From Desulfobacteraceae bacterium (GTDB lineage Bacteria > Desulfobacterota > Desulfobacteria > Desulfobacterales > UBA5852): a DNA stretch of 64,000 nucleotides. The notes under the pieces were generated by a model. It made no database searches. It was not told the origin of the DNA and saw nothing but the letters and a program-made list of their open reading frames with translations. The stretch is taken from assembly GCA_014237395.1 (NCBI GenBank), contig JABZFP010000041.1, positions 523,742-587,741 on the forward strand, written 5' to 3'. The position numbers and the translations under genes are program-made. Positions 41,462 to 50,395 of the stretch are shown here, piece after piece; the stretch's first letter is position 1, and every line of letters begins with the position of its first letter.

Positions 41462-42067
41462 TTAAGTCTCAAAACAAACGATCATCTGCGCAATGGTAAG
41501 GCGCACGGGTGTTTCTATCCCGGTGGCATTTCGCAAGACCTTTTCCAGGTTGGCCAGCGCGATATAATGTGGTGTTCGGTCCAACGGAGATTCGCCAGCC
41601 GGCTGACCCGTCGCCTCAAAGATGTGGCATCCGGGGCCGGTGATCAACCCTTTATACGGGTGGCGCATGATGTGCGGGATGCCGTGAAGCCGGCAGATCA
41701 TGGGGCGCTCACGGTAGAGGAGGCATTGCGTATCCCGGTTCAACGGGCAAAGATGAGGGGTCCGGCGGTTGCGGCGCTCATCTTCGGATACGACATGGCA
41801 GTAGGTCTGTGCGTTCTGGCTGATACAGCGGCGTTCCTCCGCCGACAGTGTGAGGTAGCCTGAAAAAAGGCCTGCAAGCTCAACGAGTGTGTGATGGTAG
41901 AACCGGGTCAGGCAGCAGCTATCGTCACACCCCCGGCATTCAAAACTATAACGATCGGCCGCCGCGGCGTAGCGGGCATCCATAGCCGCATAGATGGCCT
42001 GCAATTGCCGGATGGCATCGGCCTGCCCCGTGAGGATGTCTTGCAACTGGCGGTAGGATAAAGGCAT
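41462..42067 (-). CDS. YkgJ-like cysteine-cluster protein, third and more distant copy
   Basis: 201 residues. Cysteines at CRGCDDSCC near 44-52, then CPLNRDTQCLLYRERPMICRLHG near 107-129, and one at PGCHIFE. The layout is shared with the two neighbours but the spacing and flanks differ, with an extra helical N-terminus. No ribosome site is obvious. It ends 14 nt downstream of the dGTPase-like gene's stop region on the same strand. Confidence 0.75.
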   Translation of the reverse strand: MPLSYRQLQDILTGQADAIRQLQAIYAAMDARYAAAADRYSFECRGCDDSCCLTRFYHHTLVELAGLFSGYLTLSAEERRCISQNAQTYCHVVSEDERRNRRTPHLCPLNRDTQCLLYRERPMICRLHGIPHIMRHPYKGLITGPGCHIFEATGQPAGESPLDRTPHYIALANLEKVLRNATGIETPVRLTIAQMIVCFET

Positions 42068-42080
42068 TGGCTGAGGTTCG

Positions 42081-43196
42081 TCAGATCGTTGGGGAAGGAA
42101 AGAAAATGCGCTTATAGAGGTTCATGGCATAGCGGTCGGTCATGCTGGCCAGTAAATCGCACACAAGCCGTTCGCGCGGCTGCGAGCGGTCATTACAGCC
42201 GTTCATTTCCATGGATCGCAACTCTTGCTGCAGATCGGACTCGTTTCCGAGAAAGTGCGCATATAAATCGGACAGAATTTTTTTGGCTTTGACGAACTCC
42301 TGATGGACTTTGTCCGAGCGATAGACGTTTTCGTAGAGAAAATGCCGCAAGGTCTGCATGGCCTCATTGACGGAACCACTCATTTGCAAATCCAGGCCAC
42401 TATCGGTGGTGCAGCTGTTGGTAATCAAATCGCGGATCATGCGGATGGCGCGTTCGGAGTGCGAGTTTCCCAGTATGCGCAGACATACCTCCGGAACCTG
42501 ACGGGCGTCAATAACACCGCTACGAATGGCATCATCCAGATCATGGTTCAAATAAGCCATGATGTCGGCGAAACGAACAATACGGCCTTCGACGGAAATG
42601 GGCAGTTCCGCAGGATTGTCCGGCATCACCCGGCCGAATCCTTTGGAATGCTTAAGAATGCCGTCGCGCACCGCCAACGTCAGATTTAATCCCCGTCCGT
42701 TGTTTTCGAGGCGGTCGACGACGCGCAGGCTTTGCTTGTTGTGAGTAAATCCAGGGGAATAGATCTCCTTGAGCGCCATTTCGCCACCGTGCCCGAACGG
42801 GGTGTGTCCCAGATCGTGTCCCAAGGCGATGGCTTCGGCCAGGTCTTCATTCAGGAACATGGCCCGCGCGATGGTGCGGGCGATTTGAGCGACCTCCAGT
42901 GTATGCGTGAGACGGGTGCGATATTCGTCACCCAGGGGATTGAGGAAGACCTGGGTCTTGTATTTCAAGCGGCGAAAGGCATTGGAGTAAACGATTCGGT
43001 CGCGGTCTTGTTGAAAGGCCGTGCGAACCGGACAGGGCGCGGTATCCATGACACGTCGGCGGGCTTTGGAACTCAAGCTGCCATAGGAAGACATAAACCG
43101 CCGTTCCCGGGCTTCAAATTGTTCCCGGAGAGACTCGGCGGGCCCTTCGCCATTTATGTTGGGCCCCATTCTGTGGGATACCGGGCTAAAATTCAT
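42081..43196 (-). CDS. dgt: Deoxyguanosinetriphosphate triphosphohydrolase-like HD protein
   Basis: 371 residues, the length of the short dGTPase-like family. HD metal site: TRLTHTLEVAQ near 92-101 and GHDLGHTPFGHGGE near 124-137, plus the N-terminal RDRIVYSNAFRRLKYKTQVF typical of this group. Removes triphosphate from dNTPs in characterised relatives. The start ATG 43196 is conserved-looking but an internal ATG at 43169 is possible; both have poor ribosome sites. Confidence 0.87.
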   Translation of the reverse strand: MNFSPVSHRMGPNINGEGPAESLREQFEARERRFMSSYGSLSSKARRRVMDTAPCPVRTAFQQDRDRIVYSNAFRRLKYKTQVFLNPLGDEYRTRLTHTLEVAQIARTIARAMFLNEDLAEAIALGHDLGHTPFGHGGEMALKEIYSPGFTHNKQSLRVVDRLENNGRGLNLTLAVRDGILKHSKGFGRVMPDNPAELPISVEGRIVRFADIMAYLNHDLDDAIRSGVIDARQVPEVCLRILGNSHSERAIRMIRDLITNSCTTDSGLDLQMSGSVNEAMQTLRHFLYENVYRSDKVHQEFVKAKKILSDLYAHFLGNESDLQQELRSMEMNGCNDRSQPRERLVCDLLASMTDRYAMNLYKRIFFPSPTI

Positions 43197-43325
43197 GACT
43201 TTACATAGGGTGTTACGGAAACTAAGTTAGTGCCTGATTCATATCTTCGACAAGATTCTATCCGGCTTTAAGGGGCCTTGTAAAGGTCTAATGCATTCAA
43301 GAGGTAAAAGGACGGAGGCTGTCAA

Positions 43326-43886
43326 TTGGGGGGACACCATCTCGTTTTGGGCGAAACGGTCGATTATTTGACCGGTGAAATCCGCGAAGACACCCTTGAC
43401 GAGCGTTACCGTCAGGAGATCGCCCGCCTGCTGGTAGAGGACAAGGGGTTCCGCCGGGAAGATCTGACACCCCGGGTTTCCATCGATATTGACCTGGGTG
43501 ACAAACAGGCAAGGGTGCGGCTCGACCTGATCGTTCATTTTAACGAGCGAATCGTGCTGCTGATTAAATACGCCCCCGGATCCCTGACGACACGCCATCA
43601 AGTCGCGATTGCCGCTTCCAGACTCTTGGCGCCCTATCAGATCCCCTTCAGTGTGGTTACGAATGGTAAGGATGCCGATATCCTAAACAATTACACGGGG
43701 GAAGGGATTGAAAGCGGTCTTGACCGGATTTTTTCGCGAAAGGCATTGGAAACCCGCATTCGGTCCTGTGACGTCCGGCCGGTTTCTCGCCACCATCGCG
43801 AGCTGGCGGCCCGGATCCTCTATGCTTACGAGGTGGATGGACGCTGTCCCTGCGACGACAGCGTGTGTGAGTACGAGCACCGCTGA
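43326..43886 (+). CDS. Stand-alone HSDR_N-type (type I restriction R N-terminal) protein
   Basis: 186 residues, TTG start at 43326 with GGAGG at 8 nt. The central region is a PD-(D/E)XK-like fold as in the N-terminal domain of type I restriction R subunits: DLTPRVSIDIDLGDKQARVRLDLIVHF, then VLLIKYAPGSL and a conserved helix. The usual E/QxK is reduced to LIKY, so nuclease activity is uncertain. The C-terminus has a cysteine pair (CPCDDSVCEYEHR). No helicase, methylase or specificity subunit is nearby. Confidence 0.75.
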   Translation: MGGHHLVLGETVDYLTGEIREDTLDERYRQEIARLLVEDKGFRREDLTPRVSIDIDLGDKQARVRLDLIVHFNERIVLLIKYAPGSLTTRHQVAIAASRLLAPYQIPFSVVTNGKDADILNNYTGEGIESGLDRIFSRKALETRIRSCDVRPVSRHHRELAARILYAYEVDGRCPCDDSVCEYEHR

Positions 43887-43920
43887 ATTTTCGGAAAATG
43901 GTATACGGGAAAAGGATCTA

Positions 43921-44421
43921 ATGGGTGATCACGATTTCATGGCGCAAGCCATAAAGGAGGCACGCCAAGCCTTAACGATAGGGGAGTTCCCGGTGGGATG
44001 CGTCATTGTGCATCAGGACCGCATCATCGCCAGTGGTGCCCGCTCAGGAACCCGTTCGCGACGACCCAACGAAATCGATCATGCCGAGATGGCGGCTTTG
44101 AGGCGCCTGGATGCCGCGGATGCCGATTTTCCCCCGGAGGATCTGGTCGTATACAGCACCATGGAGCCCTGCCTGATGTGCTTTGCGGCGTTGACGTTGA
44201 GCCGTATCGGGCGGGTGGTATATGCCTATGAAGACGTTATGGGCGGTGGCACCCGGTGCGACTTCGCATCGTTGCCACCCCTCTACCAGGCATTGAAGCC
44301 ACGCGTAACTGGGGGGGTCATGCGAGCCGCCAGCGTCGATTTGTTTCAGACATTTTTTGCGGATCCGGCCAATGACTATTGGAAGGGCAGTCTGCTGGCG
44401 CGCTATACGGCAGGGCAGTAA
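43921..44421 (+). CDS. Zinc-dependent nucleoside/tRNA deaminase family protein
   Basis: 166 residues from ATG 43921 (AAAAGGATC site); a longer frame from 43708 overlaps the preceding gene and is rejected. Cytidine deaminase-like fold: DHAEMAAL (His and catalytic Glu) and EPCLMCFAA (PCxxC) bind zinc. Similar to TadA, guanine deaminase and related enzymes; substrate cannot be fixed by eye. The C-terminal helix has DYWKGSLLARYT. Confidence 0.85.
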   Translation: MGDHDFMAQAIKEARQALTIGEFPVGCVIVHQDRIIASGARSGTRSRRPNEIDHAEMAALRRLDAADADFPPEDLVVYSTMEPCLMCFAALTLSRIGRVVYAYEDVMGGGTRCDFASLPPLYQALKPRVTGGVMRAASVDLFQTFFADPANDYWKGSLLARYTAGQ

Positions 44422-44668
44422 CCGTTTGGCGATCCTTCCGGTACCCTACGTAAATACCTGCTCAAGGGGCTTTCCGTCGTCAATTTTACTTGCATTTTTT
44501 ACTTGCATTTCCTAAGGTTGTCCGATATAGGCAACTTTCTACACAGTTGCATATGCCCTCGTTCATAGGTGCATAGATGGTAGGATGCGCTTTTTTGACC
44601 GCACCGGGCTTGACGAACAGCACCCCGTCGGTCACTGTGAAACCCTAATTCTGTTGGGAGGTGGAAGC

Positions 44669-45208
44669 ATAGCTCAACCAAGAAGGACATTTCAGCCAAA
44701 CAGGTCGGATCGTGTTAATATCAACCGCGATATACGCGCGCGCGAAGTCAGAGTGATTGACCCCGAAGGCAACCAGCTGGGTGTTGTGCCGATAGAAGAA
44801 GCCTTGACGGCCGCCGCTGGTTTTGGTCTTGATTTGGTGGAAGTTTCGCCCAGCGCAGCCCCTCCGGTTTGCAAAATAATGGACTATGGGCGCTACAAAT
44901 ACGAGCAGACCAAAAAGAAGCAGGAAGCCAAAAAGAAACAAAGCACCTTCCAGGTAAAAGAAATCAAAGTTCGGCCAAAGACCGGCGATCACGATCTGAT
45001 GACTAAAATCGGCCATATCCGGAAATTTCTTGGGCGGAAGGATAAAGTTAAGGTGACGGTTGTTTTCCGGGGGCGTGAAATTACGCTTTCAGACCGTGGG
45101 CGAGAGTTGTTGCAGCGAATTGCGACCGACCTTGAAGAGATTGCCATCGTTGAGCAGTATCCCAAGTTCGAAGGCCGCACCATGATGATGGTCTTGTCGC
45201 CGAAATAA
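44669..45208 (+). CDS. infC: Translation initiation factor IF-3 (AUA start)
   Basis: 179 residues. The N-terminal domain has VNINRDIRAREVRVIDPEGNQLG and the C-terminal domain has VKEIKVRPKTGDHDLMTKI, both standard IF-3. No ATG, GTG or TTG start exists between the ribosome site GGAGGT (44657-44662) and the conserved start; the codon at the correct spacing, 6 nt on, is ATA (44669). IF-3 genes in E. coli use AUU for autoregulation, so a rare AUA start is plausible here. The frame is open further upstream to 44585 but gives non-family sequence. Confidence 0.88.
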   Translation: MAQPRRTFQPNRSDRVNINRDIRAREVRVIDPEGNQLGVVPIEEALTAAAGFGLDLVEVSPSAAPPVCKIMDYGRYKYEQTKKKQEAKKKQSTFQVKEIKVRPKTGDHDLMTKIGHIRKFLGRKDKVKVTVVFRGREITLSDRGRELLQRIATDLEEIAIVEQYPKFEGRTMMMVLSPK

Positions 45209-45434
45209 TTTGGACGACAGCCCCTTTTTATTCGCTTAGCTTTCAACGGCCGCTGGGTTGCTCCAGCGCGTGATTCAAATGAGCGTTGCGGCATTCGCAA
45301 CGGAGTTGGCGTGGGCCTGTAAAAATCCGGCCGCGCCAAAGCTTTTTTGGCGATGATGGCGCCATATTGAAAAATTTGCAGGAGGCTAGCCGCGAGTGCC
45401 AAGCCCCTCATAAATATCACAAGGAGATATACGC

Positions 45435-45632
45435 ATGCCAAAAATCAAAACCAACCGTGCGGCAGCAAAGCGGTTTAAAAAGACAGGCTCCGGCAAGTTT
45501 GTCTATAATAAATCCCATGCCAGCCACATTTTGACGAAAAAATCGCGGAAGCGGAAACGTTCGCTGCGCCAAAGCCAGATTATTGACAAATCCGATATGC
45601 GTGAATTGCGGTTGTTGCTGCCCAACGGGTAA
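45435..45632 (+). CDS. rpmI: Ribosomal protein bL35
   Basis: 65 residues, very basic; begins MPKIKTNRAAAKRFKKTGSG, the family signature, and has the conserved KSHASHILTKKS. AAGGAGATATA ribosome site. Second gene of the infC-rpmI-rplT group; the 226-nt gap after infC may hold an L20-type control leader but I see no clear structure. Confidence 0.97.
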   Translation: MPKIKTNRAAAKRFKKTGSGKFVYNKSHASHILTKKSRKRKRSLRQSQIIDKSDMRELRLLLPNG

Positions 45633-45771
45633 GGCATCCGGTGCACGACGGGCTCTGTTGTGCGCGGCCCGACAATACGATTGAAAATGGCCGCTCCCTG
45701 AAACACGCGCATGTCTTTCAAGACGCGCGCAATGTTTGGAGGGGGTAAAAAAGGCCTGAGGAGAAGACACC

Positions 45772-46116
45772 ATGCGAATTAAAAGAGGGTTCAAAGCCCG
45801 CAGACGGCGAAAAAAAGTATTGAAACTGGCCAAGGGGTTTCGTGGCGGCCACAGTAAATTATTCCGGACGGCAGCGGATGCGGTCGACAAGGCCCTCATG
45901 TACGCTTACCGTGATCGCCGGGTCCGCAAACGCGACTTCAGGCGATTGTGGATCGTTAGAATCAATGCAGCGGCGCGCATGAATGACCTGTCCTACAGCA
46001 GGTTCATGCATGGACTTAAAAATACGGGCATTGAGCTGGATCGAAAAATATTGGCCGATCTCGCCGTTTCCGATCCCGCCGGTTTTACCCAAATTGCCAC
46101 TCTGGCATCGCAGTAA
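45772..46116 (+). CDS. rplT: Ribosomal protein bL20
   Basis: 114 residues, standard length. Basic N-terminal extension MRIKRGFKARRRRKKVLKLAKGF, then RDRRVRKRDFRRLWIVRINAAAR and the C-terminal domain. Binds 23S rRNA and, in other bacteria, its own leader. Follows rpmI by 139 nt. Confidence 0.97.
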   Translation: MRIKRGFKARRRRKKVLKLAKGFRGGHSKLFRTAADAVDKALMYAYRDRRVRKRDFRRLWIVRINAAARMNDLSYSRFMHGLKNTGIELDRKILADLAVSDPAGFTQIATLASQ

Positions 46117-46141
46117 CGTCAATACCTGATCGGGGTGATGC

Positions 46142-46175
46142 GTGGCAGGCTGTTTTCCCCTCAAGGGCCTGCCAC
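46142..46175 (+). other. Hairpin between rplT and pheS
   Basis: GTGGCAGGC (46142-46150) can pair with GCCTGCCAC (46167-46175). No strong T run follows. It could be an attenuator-like or processing structure ahead of pheS. Confidence 0.35.
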
Positions 46176-46227
46176 CCCCTTCCCCTGCTATTTTTCCTCC
46201 CCTAAGCATAAAGATTGAGCGACAACT

Positions 46228-47235
46228 GTGGATAAGTCGATAGATGAAATATATCAGGAGGCTCACGACGCATTAGTCGGCGTGTCCGACCTTGAGGCCC
46301 TGGAGGCGATTAACGTGCGCTATTTGGGGCGCAAGGGACGTTTGACAGCCTTTTTACGGAATATTGCCAGCCTGCCGCCGGAGCAACGCGCAGAAGCCGG
46401 AAAAAAGGCCAATATTGCCAAGAAGAAGCTCGAAGCCGCCATCAAAGATCATGGCGAACGCCTCAAGGCGGGTGTGGAAAAGCGCGAGGAGGGGATCGAC
46501 GTCTCTCTCCCGGGACGCCCGTTAACGCCGGGCGCACTGCATCCCATCACGCGGATAACGCGCGAAATTTGCGATATTTTCGAACGGATGGGGTTCAGCA
46601 TCGCCGAAGGCCCTGAAGTGGAGCTGGATTACTATAATTTCGAGGCCCTCAATGTCCCGAAATATCATCCGGCGCGCGACATGCAGGATACGTTTTATGT
46701 ATCTGACAATATTGTCTTGCGGACCCAGACATCGCCGATGCAGATAAGGGTCATGGAAAAACAGTCACCCCCGGTGGCCGTTATTGCTCCCGGAAAAGTT
46801 TATCGCTGCGATTCCGACCTGACCCACACCCCGATGTTTCATCAGGTGGAAGGCTTGCTTGTTGATGACCAGGTATCGTTTGCGGATTTGAAAGGCACCT
46901 TGACCGCGTTTGTGCATGCCATGTTCGATGCGCAGACAAGTTTGCGATTCCGTCCGAGCTTTTTCCCCTTTACCGAGCCGAGTGCCGAGGTCGATATCCT
47001 GTGCGTGATGTGCCGCGGAAAGGGATGTCGTGTCTGTTCCCACTCCGGGTGGCTGGAAATACTGGGGTCCGGAATGGTGCATCCCAATGTGTTCCGGAGT
47101 GTCGGATATGACACGACACAGTATTCCGGATTTGCTTTCGGAATGGGGGTTGAGCGTATCGCCATGCTGAAATACGGCATTGATGATATCCGCAAGTTCT
47201 TCAACAATGATTTGAGATTTCTGAGGCAATTTTAG
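46228..47235 (+). CDS. pheS: Phenylalanyl-tRNA synthetase alpha subunit
   Basis: 335 residues, GTG start. Helical N-terminus (coiled coil, residues about 1-90) followed by the class II core: motif 2 FHQVEGLLVD and motif 3 GFAFGMGVERIAML, with TQTSPMQIRVM as the PheS-specific stretch. It also has a short CVMCRGKGCRVC zinc-like loop near residues 255-266, seen in many bacterial PheS. pheT follows after one base. Confidence 0.96.
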   Translation: MDKSIDEIYQEAHDALVGVSDLEALEAINVRYLGRKGRLTAFLRNIASLPPEQRAEAGKKANIAKKKLEAAIKDHGERLKAGVEKREEGIDVSLPGRPLTPGALHPITRITREICDIFERMGFSIAEGPEVELDYYNFEALNVPKYHPARDMQDTFYVSDNIVLRTQTSPMQIRVMEKQSPPVAVIAPGKVYRCDSDLTHTPMFHQVEGLLVDDQVSFADLKGTLTAFVHAMFDAQTSLRFRPSFFPFTEPSAEVDILCVMCRGKGCRVCSHSGWLEILGSGMVHPNVFRSVGYDTTQYSGFAFGMGVERIAMLKYGIDDIRKFFNNDLRFLRQF

Positions 47236-47236
47236 T

Positions 47237-49654
47237 ATGAAAGTCAGTTTGAGTTGGCTGAAAGAATATGTTGCCCTCGAGTGGGATGCCGAGCGTTTGG
47301 CTGAGGGGTTGACCATGGCCGGCCTCGAGGTGGATGCGCTTTACGACCGTTTTGAATATTTGCGGCACATCAAAGTTGCCCAGGTTAAATCGGTAGCGGC
47401 GCACCCCAATGCTGACAAGCTGAAGATATGCGAGGTTTCCACCGGAAGCGAAAATGCGACCGTCGTTTGCGGGGCGCCCAATGTGTCGGCCGGCATGATG
47501 ACCGCGCTGGCCCTGCCGGGAACCGTTTTGCCGGACGGGCGCACCTTAACGGAAACCAAAATTCGCGGGGTTGTTTCACATGGCATGCTGTGCAGTGAGG
47601 CGGAGTTGGAATTGGGCACCGACCAAAGCGGTATCTGGGAGCTTTCGGAAGAGTTGCCCCTCGGGGCATCCCTTGCCGAAGCATTGCACCTTTCCGATTT
47701 TGTGCTGGAAATCGATCTGACGCCCAATCGACCGGATTGCCTGAGCCTGATCGGAATTGCCCGTGAAGCCGCAGCGTTGCAAGGAAAGACACTGCAGTAC
47801 CCCGACATTAAACGGACGGATCCCGGCCAGGCCATTTCGGATCTTACCAGTGTGACCATTGAAGATCCGGACTTATGTCCGCGCTACACGGCGCGTTTGA
47901 TCGACGGGATAACCATCGGCCCGTCACCGGCCTGGCTTCAGGATCGTGTTCGATCGGTCGGTATGCGTCCGATCAATAATGTTGTGGATGTTACCAATTT
48001 TGTGATGATGGAGCTGGGTCAACCGCTGCACGCTTTCGATTTTGATCGGCTGGCCGGCCACCGCATCATTGTGCGGCGTGCCCGTCAAGGGGAAACCTTC
48101 ATTTCGCTGGACAACAAAACGCGCGTCCTTGACAGCGAGATGCTGATGATTTGCGATGGGGAAAAACCGGTGGGGATCGGCGGCGTCATGGGGGGCTTGA
48201 ACTCCGAGGTTCGCGCCTCGACGCAGCGGGTGCTGCTGGAAAGCGCCTGTTTCCAACCGGTTAGTATCCGCAGAACAGCGAAACGGTTGAACTTGAATTC
48301 GGAGGCGTCTCATCGCTTTGAGCGGGGCGTCGATCCTCAGGGGGCATTGGCGGCGTTGAATCGTGCGGCCCAGCTGATTGCCGAACTCGGGCAGGGATCG
48401 CTGGTCGACGGCCACATTGACGTTCATCCCGGAGCACAGGAAATCCCGCCCATCCGACTCGATGTGGCCCGAACCAACCGTCTGCTGGGTACCTCGATTA
48501 GTGCCGAAGAGATCTGCCGATTGTTACAAGCCATTGAAATCAAGGCTGAATCTTCAGAAAATGGGGCGTTCATTGATAGCTGGCCCCCGTCTTTCCGGGT
48601 CGATATTCATCAGCCCGAGGATTTGCTTGAAGAAATTGCACGGCTCTGGGGGTACGGCCGTATCAAGACCAGCGTGCCCCGTGTTGCCACGGGAAGTGCA
48701 CGGCCAAACCGCACTCTTGATGTCAAGCGCGCGGTACGGTCTTTTATGAATGGTTTTGGCTTCACAGAGGCCATCACCTACAGTTTTATCAGCGCGCATG
48801 CCGTAGATCAATTGCGGCTTGCTGAAGATGATGCGCGTCGGAATACCGTCCGGATTCTCAATCCGTTGACAGAGGACCAGAATGTCATGCGGACATCCCT
48901 CGTCCCGGGCTTGGTGGAAACGGCCGTCCGCAACATTGCCCAGCAAATAAAAGATTTGAAGATTTTTGAAATTGGTAAAACCTTTATCAGCCGGGGAATA
49001 GACAACCAGCCTGATGAAAGTGTCATCCTGGCAGCGCTTTGGACCGGTGCCCGCCATGAAAGCATCTGGAACCGGGATACCGTCCCTTGTGACTTTTATG
49101 ATATAAAAGGTGTTTTAGAGGGATTGCTGTTCGGACTGCGACTGGCGCGTATCCAATTCATACGCTCCGAAGGACGCCAGGCCCCCTATTTGCGCTGTGG
49201 CGCCGCGGCGGATATTGTCATTGCCGGTCAGCGTGTCGGCTGCCTGGGAGAAATGCATGAAACCGTTCTGGCCGATTTCAATTTAAAACAACCGGCGTTT
49301 CTGTTTGAAATCGATCTCGATCGCCTGACCCATCTCATTCCTGAAAGCCCGCAAGCGGTTCCCCTGCCGCGCTACCCTTCCACCTCCAGGGATATCACGC
49401 TCATCGTGGATGACGATCTTGAGGCGCAGGCGGTTCTGCTGGGTATTCGCGAGAAGGACCACGAGCTGGTGGAGGACGTATCGATTTTTGATGTGTTCAA
49501 AGGGCATCCGATTCCCGCCGGCAAGAAGAGCCTTTCATTGCGCGTGATCTATCGTTCCCCCCGTGGTACACTCGAGGATGAGACGGTCAACACGATTCAT
49601 CGTGAATTGACGCATCAGCTTTTGACGGCATTCAAAGCGGATCTGCCATCCTGA
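47237..49654 (+). CDS. pheT: Phenylalanyl-tRNA synthetase beta subunit
   Basis: 805 residues, normal length. Domains: N-terminal tRNA-binding OB fold (about 40-150, with HPNADKLKICEV), B3/4 domain (residues about 210-370), B5, catalytic-like class II fold, and C-terminal FDX-ACB anticodon-binding domain (LPRYPSTSRDITLIVDDDL onward). One base after pheS. Confidence 0.96.
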   Translation: MKVSLSWLKEYVALEWDAERLAEGLTMAGLEVDALYDRFEYLRHIKVAQVKSVAAHPNADKLKICEVSTGSENATVVCGAPNVSAGMMTALALPGTVLPDGRTLTETKIRGVVSHGMLCSEAELELGTDQSGIWELSEELPLGASLAEALHLSDFVLEIDLTPNRPDCLSLIGIAREAAALQGKTLQYPDIKRTDPGQAISDLTSVTIEDPDLCPRYTARLIDGITIGPSPAWLQDRVRSVGMRPINNVVDVTNFVMMELGQPLHAFDFDRLAGHRIIVRRARQGETFISLDNKTRVLDSEMLMICDGEKPVGIGGVMGGLNSEVRASTQRVLLESACFQPVSIRRTAKRLNLNSEASHRFERGVDPQGALAALNRAAQLIAELGQGSLVDGHIDVHPGAQEIPPIRLDVARTNRLLGTSISAEEICRLLQAIEIKAESSENGAFIDSWPPSFRVDIHQPEDLLEEIARLWGYGRIKTSVPRVATGSARPNRTLDVKRAVRSFMNGFGFTEAITYSFISAHAVDQLRLAEDDARRNTVRILNPLTEDQNVMRTSLVPGLVETAVRNIAQQIKDLKIFEIGKTFISRGIDNQPDESVILAALWTGARHESIWNRDTVPCDFYDIKGVLEGLLFGLRLARIQFIRSEGRQAPYLRCGAAADIVIAGQRVGCLGEMHETVLADFNLKQPAFLFEIDLDRLTHLIPESPQAVPLPRYPSTSRDITLIVDDDLEAQAVLLGIREKDHELVEDVSIFDVFKGHPIPAGKKSLSLRVIYRSPRGTLEDETVNTIHRELTHQLLTAFKADLPS

Positions 49655-49694
49655 GGAGGGTGGATAGCCTGCGGCCATTCATACCGGAGGAATT

Positions 49695-50027
49695 ATGTCT
49701 TCCGAGGTGAAACGACCGAAGAAACTGTATTACCGTATCGGGGAAGTCAGCGCGATAACGGGTGTTCCCTCTTATGTTTTGCGCTTCTGGGAAGGTGAGT
49801 TTCCCAGCATCAAACCCCAAAGAACCGATTCCGGGCAGCGGCTCTATCGACCGGTGGATGTCGAACGCATCTGCGAGATAAAAGATTTGCTGCATCGACA
49901 AAAGTTTACCATTCAGGGGGCCCGACAGTTTTTACGACGTCGCGAGAAGCTCCCGTCAGACGATCTGTGGGAGGCGTTGGAATCTGTTAAGAAAGAGCTT
50001 CGAGCCATTCGGAAACTGCTGAGGTAA
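49695..50027 (+). CDS. MerR-family transcriptional regulator
   Basis: 110 residues with a complete MerR winged-helix domain: YRIGEVSAITGVPSYVLRFWE near 13-33, then QRLYRPVDVERI. A short C-terminal helix follows; there is no metal-binding cysteine set. This short regulator downstream of pheT is frequent in the Deltaproteobacteria. Target unknown. RBS GGAGG. Confidence 0.88.
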   Translation: MSSEVKRPKKLYYRIGEVSAITGVPSYVLRFWEGEFPSIKPQRTDSGQRLYRPVDVERICEIKDLLHRQKFTIQGARQFLRRREKLPSDDLWEALESVKKELRAIRKLLR

Positions 50028-50139
50028 CAGGTTGAATGCCCCCTTTGCGGGTATTTCCGCCCGGGCATGATTTTAGGGGCGGGAATGGTTAAACGTGTTG
50101 ACAAAGAACGGTTTTTGTCCTAAATAGGGATGCTCGGAA

Positions 50140-50215
50140 GCGGGCATAGCTCAGTTGGTAGAGTACAAGCTTCCCAAGCTTGGTGTCGCGAGTTCGAATC
50201 TCGTTGCCCGCTCCA
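50140..50215 (+). tRNA. tRNA-Gly (CCC)
   Basis: Acceptor GCGGGCA/TGCCCGC, D stem GCTC/GAGT, anticodon stem CAAGC/GCTTG with loop TTCCCAA (anticodon CCC), T arm with TTCGAAT, discriminator T, CCA encoded at 50213-50215. Confidence 0.95.
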
Positions 50216-50346
50216 TTTCCGCCTTTTTCAAAAGGTCGTTCAAGGGAAACGTTATGTATGGAACCGGGAAAGTAATCTATCGATCATGGTGCCTTGCATG
50301 AGTACATAACGTCTCACGCCATTTTTAACGGTGTACCTGGTTTTGG

Positions 50347-50378
50347 AAACGGGCGGTTGCCCGTTTTTTGTTTTTTTG
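50347..50378 (+). terminator. Terminator upstream of rimP
   Basis: ACGGGC (50349-50354) pairs with GCCCGT (50359-50364), loop GGTT, followed by TTTTTGTTTTTTT. It ends the tRNA-Gly transcript, or acts in the rimP-nusA leader; only 18 nt separate it from the rimP start. Confidence 0.9.
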
Positions 50379-50395
50379 AGCGGTGGTAGAAAATA

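Noticed and set aside
43708..43920. N-terminal extension of the deaminase
   Set aside because: It overlaps the end of the HSDR_N gene in another frame, and ATG 43921 has a good site and a family-like start.
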